Shown one piece after another: positions 24,828-32,226 of a stretch of DNA of 40,103 nucleotides. How positions within the stretch are numbered: the stretch's first letter is position 1; the number at the start of each line of letters is the position of its first letter. Under the pieces are notes generated by a model. That model had not been told where the DNA came from and searched no databases. It saw only the letters and a program-made list of their open reading frames with translations. The stretch spans positions 1 to 40,103 of the forward strand of contig CANQJC010000018.1 of the NCBI GenBank assembly GCA_947624165.1, written 5' to 3'. Source of the stretch: an uncultured Clostridia bacterium (lineage in GTDB: Bacteria; Bacillota; Clostridia; UBA1381). The position numbers and the translations under genes were made by a program.

Positions 24828-26369
24828 TTACCGTTTGTTCTTGAATTTTAATCGTTCCTTATATTTTTCACGCTGCTCAAAACGTCTGTGCTCCTCCGTT
24901 TTTCTGTGCGTCTTGGATTTTTCCCGAGACGTTTGATTTTTATTTTTTCTCCTGAGCGACGGGAGCTTACCCGCGTTCTTAAGCGCGATGAGCGCGATAA
25001 GCACTCCGAGCAGCACGACCGAAACGGAAGCTGCCGCGATAGACTTACCCAACGTACCGCCCTGCGAAGCGGCACTCTCCTCCTCGTCGAAATCGGGAGC
25101 GTCGGTCGGCTTTACTGGACCCGGCATCTGCACGGGACCGACAAGCGCGGGACGCTTCGTCGGACGCGGCGTTGCCGACGCGCGCGGCGTGGCTGACGGG
25201 TGCGGCGCGGCGGTTTTGGTCGGTCTCATCGTGTTCGTCGGAGCCTTCGTCGAAGAAGGTCTCGTTGTCGCCGAGGGACGCGGCGTCGAGGTTTTCGCAG
25301 TCGCCGAGGGGCGCGGCGTCGACGCTTTTGCCGTCGCCGAAGGACGCGGCGTTGCGGAGCTTGACGACGTCGGCGCGGGTGTGGCGAATACGTTCGTATC
25401 ATTGACCGTCATATTAAACAGCGTCGATTTCCCTTGTATTTTACGCAGGTGGCTTGCCAGCGCGCATAACGCATACGAGGTGGCTTCGCCGTCCGATTTG
25501 TTTAAATCCGACGAAAAGCCGCCGTCGCTGTTTCGGTAATTCATTAAGCCGTCAAGCGCGCTGCCGTTGCGTGCGGTAAACTGCTTGTCGGAATCTGCGT
25601 CTATGTTCATCGCGTCAAGCGCGATAACCGTCATAGCGGTCGACGCCATATCTCCCCAATCGCCGTCGCGAAGCTGCTCATCGCTGAGATAATCGAGCGC
25701 GTTGTCCACAGCGTCGCGCGGGCTGAGATCAAACGTCCACCCTGTTTGGTTCTGAGTTATCGTATATGCTCCGCTCGTCGAATAATACGGCGCAAGAGCT
25801 GTAACGGCGCAAGCCGTATCATACACGCTGTCGTCAAAGCTGCCGTCGGTATTTTGATGTGAAAGAATACCCGCGATTATGGAATTTCTGTCGCGTATGC
25901 CCCAGTCGGGTATCTGATAATTACCGCTGTCAAGCGTTATCAACGCCCATGAAAGTCCGTTTACGCCCGTCTTGTCCACCGGCGAGACCGCGTCGCGGTA
26001 ATACGTGCTGTCGGCTACAAGATCGCGGCCGCCAACATACTGCGCGCTGCCGCCCGCCGCCGCAGCAGCGATTGCCGATCTCTGCATATCCTCCGCGCTG
26101 TGCGCTTCTCCATACGCCGCCGCGACGCCGTTAAGACCCGCCAGATATGACGCGTAGTCATAGGAAAGTCCCATACGGCTGAGCGCGGTTATATAAAGAT
26201 TTGAATCGGTCGTGCCTATGCTGTAAAGAGGGTTGTCGTTTTCATCTTTCCATTTTACGGCATCGTTAACTGCGTTCTTCAAATCATTTTCGCTGTAATC
26301 CGCGTGTACGCAAAATGTTGGTATAAGGACGGACAGCGCGCACAACGCCACAATGATTTTTTTCTTCAT
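24828..26369 (-). CDS. Membrane-anchored alpha/alpha-toroid (prenyltransferase/squalene-oxidase repeat) surface protein
   Basis: The 513-residue protein has a signal peptide (1-23) and a helical toroid of about 290 residues with QW-like repeats (HQNTDGSFDDSVYDTACAVTAL, RDGDWGDMASTAMTVIAL, YRNSDGGFSSDLNKSDGEATSYAL). A Pro/Thr/Ser/Ala-rich stalk (330-435), one membrane helix (442-462) and a very basic cytosolic tail (RRKNKNQTSREKSKTHRKTEEHRRFEQREKYKERLKFKNKR) follow. The toroid fold is shared by terpene cyclases, protein prenyltransferases, complement TED domains and transcobalamin. I see no DXDD cyclase motif, and an extracellular location argues against isoprenoid chemistry. A binding role, for example for a corrinoid or peptide, is plausible but unproven. 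It has its own promoter. Confidence 0.82.
   Translation of the reverse strand: MKKKIIVALCALSVLIPTFCVHADYSENDLKNAVNDAVKWKDENDNPLYSIGTTDSNLYITALSRMGLSYDYASYLAGLNGVAAAYGEAHSAEDMQRSAIAAAAAGGSAQYVGGRDLVADSTYYRDAVSPVDKTGVNGLSWALITLDSGNYQIPDWGIRDRNSIIAGILSHQNTDGSFDDSVYDTACAVTALAPYYSTSGAYTITQNQTGWTFDLSPRDAVDNALDYLSDEQLRDGDWGDMASTAMTVIALDAMNIDADSDKQFTARNGSALDGLMNYRNSDGGFSSDLNKSDGEATSYALCALASHLRKIQGKSTLFNMTVNDTNVFATPAPTSSSSATPRPSATAKASTPRPSATAKTSTPRPSATTRPSSTKAPTNTMRPTKTAAPHPSATPRASATPRPTKRPALVGPVQMPGPVKPTDAPDFDEEESAASQGGTLGKSIAAASVSVVLLGVLIALIALKNAGKLPSLRRKNKNQTSREKSKTHRKTEEHRRFEQREKYKERLKFKNKR
25158..25355 (-). repeat. Degenerate tandem repeat coding for the Pro/Ser/Thr stalk
   Basis: Residues 339-404 consist of variants of a 10-residue block (TPRPSATAKA/T, TPRPSATTRP, HPSATPRASA) with matching DNA repeats of about 30 bp. 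It likely forms an extended, possibly glycosylated wall-spanning stalk and may vary in length. Confidence 0.8.
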
Positions 26370-26415
26370 ATATAAAAAACCCCTTTTTCGACGTTAATTC
26401 TCAATATACATATTA

Positions 26416-26445
26416 AGTATATCATACTTTACCCGCATTTTTCAA
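26416..26445 (-). promoter_or_regulatory. Promoter of the toroid protein gene
   Basis: Minus strand: TTGAAA, 18-base spacer, TATACT with extended TGA; leader about 40 bases. Confidence 0.6.
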
Positions 26446-26540
26446 CCGTTATAAGTAACAAATATAAATTTTTATCTTCTTAATATATTTAAATAATGCC
26501 GAGGTTGTCACCATATTAAACTAAAAAAACTGAATTTTAC

Positions 26541-26569
26541 TTGTTCTTATCTCTCAAACATGATAAAAT
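26541..26569 (+). promoter_or_regulatory. Promoter of the rhamnogalacturonan lyase gene
   Basis: TTGTTC, 17-base spacer, TAAAAT with extended TGA. It overlaps the in-frame ATG at 26560, so translation cannot begin there and must start at 26605. Confidence 0.6.
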
Positions 26570-26604
26570 ATTTATATAAATTCAAGAATCGAGGAGAGAT
26601 TTTT

Positions 26605-29600
26605 ATGAAACGAATTATACCTGTCGTCATGTCGGCGGCTCTTATCCTCTCATTCTCGCTTATGTATACGACCGTCCTTGCGGCGGACGAGACCGTACCG
26701 ATCACGTATAACTACAACCTTGTAGGCGAGATGTATAAGAGCGACGATAATCAAACAAGGCAAATGGAAAAAATCGACAGAGGACTTGTCGCGATAAAGT
26801 CCGGCAGCACGGTTTTTCTATCTTGGCGTTTATTTGACAGCGAGGACAATATTTACGGCAGCGCGGGATCCGATGTAAAATTCAACGTATACCGCGACGG
26901 CGAAAAGGTAAACGACGAGCCGCTGGATAAAACAAATTACACCGACGAAACGATCGGCACGGCTTATCAAGTCGCGCCCGTTGTTGACGGCATTGAGGGC
27001 GAAAAATGCGCCGAAGCGAGCGTTTCTTCGACTTCATACATTGAAATTCCTTTGCAGAGACCCGAACAGGAAACAATAACGGCTCCGAACGGTGAGACCG
27101 TCGGAACATTCCCCTTCGGTGTGGCTGATTGTTCGACGGGTGATCTCGACGGCGACGGCGAGTATGAAATTATTATAAAGTGGACTTCCTCGGAGCATGA
27201 CGTCGGTTCGCCCGGCGACGGTATTCAGTCTCTTTCCGGCACGGTGCGCTTTGCGGCGTACAAGCTCAACGGAAAGAAATTATGGGAAAATGATATAAAT
27301 CTTGGCAAAAACGTATATTCGAGCGCGCACACGGTGCAGTTTCTCGTATACGACTTTAACGGCGACGGAAAAGCCGAAATGATGTGTCAGACCTCGCTCG
27401 GCTCGAAGGACGCTTCGGACGCGTACGTATCGCACTCCGCTAAAACCGACGAAGAAATAGCGGCGTACACGGACGAAGATAACGAGAACGCCGAATTTCG
27501 CGGCACATGGGGACCTATCACGAAAGGCGACGAATTCCTGACGGTGTTCGAGGGTGAAACGGGTAAAGCGATAGATACTATCAATTTCCCGACCGCGCGT
27601 GTTGGAGACGGTTCTTCCTTCGGCGACACATCCGGCAACCGTTCAAACAGATTTGTGGCGTCGGTCGCGTATCTTGACGGCGAAAAGCCGTACGCGGTAT
27701 ATCTGCGAGGCTACTATTTCGGAAGAAACGGCAATCAGCGCACGGGTATAAGCGGAACGAGCTTCGACGGCGAAAAGCTTTCCGTTGACTACCAATTTGA
27801 CACATTAAAGAATCAGCCCGGCTACTACGACGGCGCGGGTATTTACGTTGGCAACGGCAACCACAACTGTACAGTCGCGGACGTTGACAACGACGGCAAG
27901 GACGAATTTATAACGGGCGCGCTCTGTATGGAGGTCAACGATGATAACGAATTTAGACCCCGCTGGTGTACCTTCATGGAACACGGCGACGCGCTCCATA
28001 TAGGAGATTACGACCCGACAATACCCGGTCTTGAATTTTTCACTATCCATGAGGACGGCGGTCCGAATACCATGAGCGGAACAGAAGTTCCCATTGATTT
28101 CGGTATGACCGTTATAAACTCTAATACCGGCGAAATTATAAAGCACTGGACAAGCGGCGGCGATAACGGACGCGGAATTATGGCGAATATCGGCGCGGGC
28201 GGATTTTATCAGGTCAAAAGCGCGAATGCGGGCTGCTATCAGTCGAACGGCGGCAGTAATTTTACCGCAGGCGATTTCGGCATGAGTCAAAACTTCCGTG
28301 TATTCTGGGACGGCGACTTGTTTGACGAGCTTCTCGACGGAACAGGCGTAACGGATTGGAACGGACGCGGTATGTCGTCTATATTCGACGCGTCAAGAAG
28401 CGGCTGCACGAAGGTCAATGGAACAAAGTCAACTCCGAGCCTGCAAGCCGATATTCTGGGCGACTGGCGCGAGGAGCTTATTTATCCGACAACCGGCATG
28501 GATAAGCTTCGCGTATTCATAACGACAACGCCGACGGATTATAAGATAAAGACCCTCATGCACGACCCCGTATACCGCTCGGGCGTAGCTGCGGAGCAGA
28601 CGGCGTACAACCAGCCGCCGCACGTCGGTTTCTATATGTCGGAAAGTATGTTCAGGACCGACATTACGTCTCTGACGATAACACATGGACCGAACAGAGA
28701 AAGATACGTAAAGAACGAGCAGTTCGACAGCGACGGACTTATTGTTACGGCAAATTACGCCGACGGAGAACCCGAAGAAGTGAAGGGCTATATATTGTCC
28801 GGCTTTGACAGCGAAACCGTAGGGGACAAGACGATAACGGTCGAATATAAAGGAAAAACGGCGACGTTCGTCGTGAAGGTCCTTGACGTAAATAAAATCG
28901 AGCTTACGTCTCCCCCGACTAAAACAGAATATATTCAGGGAGAGCGTCTCGACCTGACCGGCATGGTCGTTACCGCCACCTATTCCGACGGTTTGAGCGC
29001 GGTCGTCGATAACGACTTATGCGAGACAAGCGGTTTCATCACGTCAAAGGTCGGCGAGCAGACCGTTACGGTTTCGTATGCGGGTCAGTCCGCCGAGTTT
29101 AAAGTCAACGTGAAAGAAGCGACCCTTTCAGACGTTAACGGCACGTACGAAAACAGCAAGACCAACGTCGCCACAACGTCGAGAAGTATAGGTTCGTTTA
29201 CGGGAGCGTATGTATTTGAGCATACTTTTAAGATAAATTCGATGCCCGCGGCGGGAAACATAAATAACAAGAGCACGATTTCCGGCTTTACGCTCAGATT
29301 TATGAGCGACGATACCGAAACGGTAAAAGGAGGTACAGGCAGCGGCTGGACGCTTGTCCCGAGCAGTAACCGCACGACAGCGGACGTATATTGGAAATCG
29401 AGCGAAAACCAGGCTGCGAAGATTTCCCAAACACAGCTTAAGCTCGGCGAAACATACACCGTCCGTTACGCGTTTACCGACGTCGCCACGGGCGCGGGCG
29501 CGCGCGTCAGCATGTATGTTTACGATTCAAGCAACAAAGCGGTGGTAACGGCAAAAAATCTTGAATTGCGTAACTTCACCTTTGACGCACAAAAGGCTGC

Positions 29601-29925
29601 GCCTATCAACAGAATAGATATAACCACGCAGGCGGTCGCGGAAAACACCCCCGCAAGCGTTACGATAGACGGAACGAAAGTTAAACTGTGCGGCGTCGTA
29701 GGCGTTAACGGCAGAAAGATATCCTTCAACCTCAACAATGCCGACGAGGTCGAAAACGTGCATCTCATCGCCGCAAAGTACAGAGATTCCGCGCTCACAA
29801 ATTTGAAGATCCTTAACGCAAAGGTGACCGCCCCGGGCATGTCCGAGGTGGCGACCACATTCGACCCCGATAAGATCTATGTCTGGGACGGTATGGCTCC
29901 GTTAGAGGTCTGGAGCAGAGAATAA
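26605..29925 (+). CDS. Secreted rhamnogalacturonan lyase (polysaccharide lyase family 11) with Ig-like and C-terminal domains
   Basis: The 1106-residue precursor has a signal peptide (1-26, ending VLAA). The PL11 catalytic propeller spans about 30-680: RQMEKIDRGLVAIKSGSTVFLSWR, calcium-binding blades DLDGDGEYEIIIKW, DFNGDGKAEMMCQT and DVDNDGKDEFITG, GDWREELIYPT, and MHDPVYRSGVAAEQTAYNQPPHVGFYM near its end. Two bacterial Ig-like domains of the Big_3 type follow (about 685-760 and 760-838), then a beta-rich C-terminal domain of about 260 residues that may bind carbohydrate. PL11 enzymes cut the rhamnose-galacturonate backbone of pectin by beta-elimination. GAGGAGA precedes ATG 26605. It is a single-gene unit with promoter and terminator; no cell-wall anchor is seen, so it may be released. 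Confidence 0.95.
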   Translation: MKRIIPVVMSAALILSFSLMYTTVLAADETVPITYNYNLVGEMYKSDDNQTRQMEKIDRGLVAIKSGSTVFLSWRLFDSEDNIYGSAGSDVKFNVYRDGEKVNDEPLDKTNYTDETIGTAYQVAPVVDGIEGEKCAEASVSSTSYIEIPLQRPEQETITAPNGETVGTFPFGVADCSTGDLDGDGEYEIIIKWTSSEHDVGSPGDGIQSLSGTVRFAAYKLNGKKLWENDINLGKNVYSSAHTVQFLVYDFNGDGKAEMMCQTSLGSKDASDAYVSHSAKTDEEIAAYTDEDNENAEFRGTWGPITKGDEFLTVFEGETGKAIDTINFPTARVGDGSSFGDTSGNRSNRFVASVAYLDGEKPYAVYLRGYYFGRNGNQRTGISGTSFDGEKLSVDYQFDTLKNQPGYYDGAGIYVGNGNHNCTVADVDNDGKDEFITGALCMEVNDDNEFRPRWCTFMEHGDALHIGDYDPTIPGLEFFTIHEDGGPNTMSGTEVPIDFGMTVINSNTGEIIKHWTSGGDNGRGIMANIGAGGFYQVKSANAGCYQSNGGSNFTAGDFGMSQNFRVFWDGDLFDELLDGTGVTDWNGRGMSSIFDASRSGCTKVNGTKSTPSLQADILGDWREELIYPTTGMDKLRVFITTTPTDYKIKTLMHDPVYRSGVAAEQTAYNQPPHVGFYMSESMFRTDITSLTITHGPNRERYVKNEQFDSDGLIVTANYADGEPEEVKGYILSGFDSETVGDKTITVEYKGKTATFVVKVLDVNKIELTSPPTKTEYIQGERLDLTGMVVTATYSDGLSAVVDNDLCETSGFITSKVGEQTVTVSYAGQSAEFKVNVKEATLSDVNGTYENSKTNVATTSRSIGSFTGAYVFEHTFKINSMPAAGNINNKSTISGFTLRFMSDDTETVKGGTGSGWTLVPSSNRTTADVYWKSSENQAAKISQTQLKLGETYTVRYAFTDVATGAGARVSMYVYDSSNKAVVTAKNLELRNFTFDAQKAAPINRIDITTQAVAENTPASVTIDGTKVKLCGVVGVNGRKISFNLNNADEVENVHLIAAKYRDSALTNLKILNAKVTAPGMSEVATTFDPDKIYVWDGMAPLEVWSRE

Positions 29926-29973
29926 ATAAACCAAAAGCACGTCCATGGACTGTGTTGGATTGGATTTTCGAGG

Positions 29974-30002
29974 AACGACGCGGCTTAAGCCGCGTCGTTT
30001 TT
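29974..30002 (+). terminator. Terminator of the rhamnogalacturonan lyase gene
   Basis: An 11-bp GC-rich stem (29974-29984 with 29989-29999), TTAA loop and TTTTT tail, 48 bases after the stop. Confidence 0.92.
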
Positions 30003-30041
30003 CACTCTCTATATATGTTCCCGTATTTTTCATTCCCATAC

Positions 30042-30071
30042 AAAAACCGCCTTGATTTCTCAAAGCGGTTT
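30042..30071 (-). terminator. Intrinsic terminator of the small RNA
   Basis: A 12-bp stem (30060-30071 with 30044-30055, one U-G pair), GAAA loop and a TTTTT end on the minus strand. Confidence 0.88.
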
Positions 30072-30192
30072 CATAAAATTGCTGCTTGGCAGGCGTACCC
30101 CTCTCCTGCATCTCTCAGAACTTGCGTTCCTGTCGTTACCATCGGCGTGTGGTCGGTACGAAATTTACCACCTCAAACAGCCTTTTTATTGT
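30042..30192 (-). ncRNA. Free-standing structured small RNA, family not recognised
   Basis: A consensus promoter, about 150 bases of GC-rich non-coding sequence and a T-run terminator define an independent transcript on the minus strand. In the RNA, GCUGUUUG (30181-30174) pairs with CAAGCAGC (30088-30081) as a closing stem. Inside, GUGGU/ACCAC (30171-30167, 30053 + 100 = 30153-30149), a GAAC-GCAA-GUUC hairpin with a GNRA loop (30129-30118) and GCAGG/CCUGC (30109-30105, 30093-30089) can form. CGUACC (30160-30155) and GGUACG (30099-30094) are fully complementary, giving either a kissing interaction of two loops or an alternative inner helix. The terminator has a GAAA tetraloop. I found no signature of SRP RNA, 6S, tmRNA, RNase P or a known riboswitch, and no ORF follows, so a riboswitch is unlikely. 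The exact 5' end is inferred from the -10 box. Confidence 0.75.
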
Positions 30193-30198
30193 ATATTC

Positions 30199-30227
30199 AT
30201 TATACCATAACTATTCTCTTTTGTAAA
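30199..30227 (-). promoter_or_regulatory. Consensus promoter of the small RNA
   Basis: Minus strand: TTTACA (30227-30222), 17-base spacer, perfect TATAAT (30204-30199). The -35 box lies inside the last codons of the PBECR-like gene, so the RNA is expressed independently but physically tied to that gene. Confidence 0.85.
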
Positions 30228-30588
30228 GAATTTTTTTGTTTCTTATACATCTGCGCCATTCCTTATCTTTTATTTTAAGAAAAGTAATGATTGAATTTTT
30301 ATAATCTTTTATATCTTGTGAGGTCTTTATGCGCAAAATCAGTTGAAAATTCTTTCCTCCTTCCTCAATCCGCTTTAGAACAAAGGCGGTATTGGGTTTG
30401 TTAGCCTCAAGGATATAATCGGGCTCTGCCAAAATTTGTGGTATATATTTACCAAATCTTTCATAGTCGGTCGGGTGTTTCTCACAAATATGGGATATTT
30501 GATTTTCTGTGATTATAACCTCGTCTGTAGCTATATCTTCCGTAACACACTTATATATTTCTCTGTCAATTTTTCCAACATGATTCAC
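30211..30588 (-). CDS. PBECR-type (phage barnase-EndoU-colicin E5/D-RelE-like) nuclease-domain protein
   Basis: The 125-residue protein reads KIDREIYKCVTEDIATDEVIITENQISHICEKHPTDYERFGKYIPQILAEPDYIL, then NTAFVLKRIEEGGKNFQLILRIKTS and YKNSIITFLKIKDKEWRRCIRNKKILYKRE. This matches the PBECR2/3-like domain I know from clostridial phage and mobile-element proteins, predicted to be an RNase-like fold with conserved His, Glu/Arg and C-terminal basic residues. Here it stands alone rather than fused to a phage polyvalent protein. Translation seems to start at GTG 30588 with a weak ribosome binding site. GC content is about one third, clearly below the neighbours, suggesting transfer. It has a near-perfect promoter, and the small RNA gene begins at its 3' end. 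Nuclease activity is predicted only. Confidence 0.8.
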   Translation of the reverse strand: MNHVGKIDREIYKCVTEDIATDEVIITENQISHICEKHPTDYERFGKYIPQILAEPDYILEANKPNTAFVLKRIEEGGKNFQLILRIKTSQDIKDYKNSIITFLKIKDKEWRRCIRNKKILYKRE

Positions 30589-30622
30589 ATCGCTTACCGC
30601 CGTTTCGACTTTTTTTGATTTT

Positions 30623-30650
30623 ATTATACCACTTCCGCACGAATTGTCAA
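30623..30650 (-). promoter_or_regulatory. Consensus promoter of the PBECR-like gene
   Basis: Minus strand: perfect TTGACA (30650-30645), 16-base spacer, perfect TATAAT (30628-30623). The leader is about 28 bases with little similarity to a Shine-Dalgarno sequence, so strong transcription is combined with weak translation start. Confidence 0.85.
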
Positions 30651-30725
30651 CGTTTTTCTCGTCCGTACCTCTTTGACGTGCGTTTCCATAGCCGCTTTTT
30701 GTTCCGGCTTAAATTTCTTCACGCA

Positions 30726-30759
30726 AAAATACCCGCCCATATATAAGGACGGGTATTTT
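30726..30759 (-). terminator. Terminator of the SDR dehydrogenase gene
   Basis: Arms 30726-30737 and 30747-30759 pair with one bulged A. T tracts on both strands allow bidirectional function. Confidence 0.85.
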
Positions 30760-30772
30760 ATTTAAGTTCAAA

Positions 30773-31573
30773 TTACGGCTGTTTGCCGATATAAGCAAGT
30801 ATACCGCCGTCTACGTAAAGCACGTGACCGTTTACGGCGTTCGATGCGTCGGACGCAAGGAATACCGCGGGACCCGTAAGCTCCTCAGCCTGAAGCCATC
30901 TGCCTGCGGGAGTTCTTCCGCAAATGAACTGGTCGAATGGATGTCTTGAGCCGTCCGGCTGCTTCTCACGAAGCGGCGCGGTCTGCGGCGTAGCTATATA
31001 ACCGGGGCCTATGCCGTTGCACTGGATATTGTACGCGCCGTACTCCGCGCAGATGTTTCTCGTAAGCATCTTGAGACCGCCCTTTGCGGCAGCATATGCC
31101 GAAACAGTCTCGCGTCCAAGCTCCGACATCATCGAGCAGATGTTTATTATCTTGCCGTGACCCTTCTTTATCATCGACGGAATTACCGCCTTCGCAACGA
31201 TGAACGGAGCGTTCAGGTCAACGTCGATAACAGCTCTGAATTCAGCCGCGGTCATGTCGCACATCGGGATCCTCTTAATTATACCCGCGTTGTTAACAAG
31301 AATGTCGATAACGCCGATCTCGGCTTCGATCTTCTTGACCATGTCCTGTACCATTTCCTCGTTGGTAACGTCGCATACATAACCCTTTGCGTCGATACCG
31401 TCCGCTTGATATGAAGCCAAGCCCTTGTCAACGAACTCCTGCTTGATATCGCAGAAAACGATTTTGGCACCCGACTTCGCGTATGCCGAAGCGATAGCGT
31501 AGCCGATACCGTAGCTCGCGCCGGTTACGAGCGCGACTTTGCCTTCAAGGCTGAAGTTTAAGTAATCACTCAT
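30773..31573 (-). CDS. idnO: Short-chain dehydrogenase, gluconate 5-dehydrogenase (IdnO) type
   Basis: The 266-residue classical SDR has the cofactor motif TGASYGIG (17-24), D-x-x at the second strand (FCDIKQ, favouring NAD), NNAG (94-97) and the catalytic Ser147, Tyr160 and Lys164 (SAYAAAKGG). The closest pattern I know is gluconate 5-dehydrogenase: FSLEGKVALVTGASYGIG, GIIKRIPMCDMTAAEFRAVIDVDLNAPFIVAKAV, IATPQTAPLRE and the C-terminal NGHVLYVDGGILAYIGKQP. These enzymes interconvert gluconate and 5-ketogluconate; related ones act on pectin-derived keto-uronates, which would suit the PL11 lyase nearby. AAGGAGG lies about 10 bases before ATG. It is transcribed alone. Confidence 0.88.
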   Translation of the reverse strand: MSDYLNFSLEGKVALVTGASYGIGYAIASAYAKSGAKIVFCDIKQEFVDKGLASYQADGIDAKGYVCDVTNEEMVQDMVKKIEAEIGVIDILVNNAGIIKRIPMCDMTAAEFRAVIDVDLNAPFIVAKAVIPSMIKKGHGKIINICSMMSELGRETVSAYAAAKGGLKMLTRNICAEYGAYNIQCNGIGPGYIATPQTAPLREKQPDGSRHPFDQFICGRTPAGRWLQAEELTGPAVFLASDASNAVNGHVLYVDGGILAYIGKQP

Positions 31574-31602
31574 CTTTGATTTTTCCTCCTTAAATTGTGT
31601 TT

Positions 31603-31631
31603 ATTTTAATATAAAATATTAACTATCTCAA
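31603..31631 (-). promoter_or_regulatory. Promoter of the SDR dehydrogenase gene
   Basis: Minus strand: TTGAGA, 17-base spacer, TAAAAT; an overlapping TTGAAA lies slightly upstream. The leader is about 25 bases. Confidence 0.5.
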
Positions 31632-31645
31632 AGCATTTTCAAAAA

Positions 31646-31706
31646 CCGCCAAAACGCAGCCGACGTATTTTTTTACTTCAAGCGTCGGGATAACGCGGTA
31701 TTGGCG
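31646..31706 (-). terminator. Long hairpin after the VOC gene
   Basis: Outer arms CGCCAA/TTGGCG (31647-31652, 31701-31706) and inner arms CCGACG/CGTCGG (31660-31665, 31683-31688) pair around internal loops. On the minus strand the structure ends in GGTTTTT. It follows the VOC stop at 31723. Confidence 0.65.
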
Positions 31707-31722
31707 AAGTTTACGGAAATGC

Positions 31723-32112
31723 TTACAAAAGCGGGTCGGGACGGTATATGAGGTGGCTGAAATTACCCTCTATATCCTTATACCAATACGTCTTAAGACC
31801 CTTTGCATTTTCGCTTACGTCGTGTACCTCCTCAACGCGGTCGTCCGCCTTCAGCTTTGCGACGATTTCATCGAACGCCTTCGGCGAAACTGAAAACGCA
31901 AGATGCCTTATACCCGCGCTCTTCTCAACGTCCTCGGGCTTGTCGTCCGTGGCGGTGACAAACTCGATCATACTTCCGTCCGCAAATTGCAGGAAATACG
32001 TACCCTTGCCGTTGTCATACACTACCCTGCCGCCGTACATTTCCATGTACCAGTCTTTCAGCGACAGCGTGTCCTTTGAAACGACAGCCACATGTTCGAT
32101 TCCGTAAATCAT
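31723..32112 (-). CDS. VOC (glyoxalase/bleomycin-resistance) family protein
   Basis: The 129-residue protein shows two beta-alpha-beta-beta-beta units of the vicinal oxygen chelate fold: IYGIEHVAVVSKDTLSLKDWYMEMYGGRVVYD, then MIEFVTA, IRHLAFSVSPKAFDEIVAKLKA, and the closing TYWYKDIEGNFSHLIYRPDPLL. Likely metal ligands are His and Glu in IEHV, IEF, IRHL and near the C-terminal EGN. The family includes lactoylglutathione lyases, epimerases and dioxygenases; the reaction is not predictable. ATG 32112 is favoured over TTG 32121, which sits directly against the GGAGGG ribosome binding site. It has its own promoter and is not obviously linked to the SDR gene. Confidence 0.88.
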   Translation of the reverse strand: MIYGIEHVAVVSKDTLSLKDWYMEMYGGRVVYDNGKGTYFLQFADGSMIEFVTATDDKPEDVEKSAGIRHLAFSVSPKAFDEIVAKLKADDRVEEVHDVSENAKGLKTYWYKDIEGNFSHLIYRPDPLL

Positions 32113-32156
32113 GAATATCAACTCCCTCCGATTTTTTTGATTTATACTTTAATAAT

Positions 32157-32185
32157 ATTATAGCACAAATCCGACTGAATTTCAA
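32157..32185 (-). promoter_or_regulatory. Promoter of the VOC gene
   Basis: Minus strand: TTGAAA, 17-base spacer, perfect TATAAT with extended TGC. Confidence 0.75.
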
Positions 32186-32226
32186 TAGTGATTAAGGAAA
32201 GATTATACAAAAATATACGTCGGTTT

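Noticed and set aside
25158-25355. CRISPR-like regular repeats
   Set aside because: The repeats are in-frame coding units of a Pro/Ser/Thr stalk, without unique spacers.
26560-26604. Upstream start codon for the rhamnogalacturonan lyase
   Set aside because: It overlaps the extended -10 promoter element and would put non-signal residues before the signal peptide; ATG 26605 has GAGGAGA.
29902-30111. 69-codon ORF on the minus strand
   Set aside because: It runs through the small RNA, its terminator and the terminator of the PL11 gene, and has no family resemblance.
30094-30190. FMN-riboswitch-like or TPP-riboswitch-like strings (GGUAAAUUUCGUACCGACC, CUGAGAGAUGC) in the small RNA
   Set aside because: Only short similarity: the conserved order and partner segments of both riboswitches are missing, and no gene follows before the terminator.
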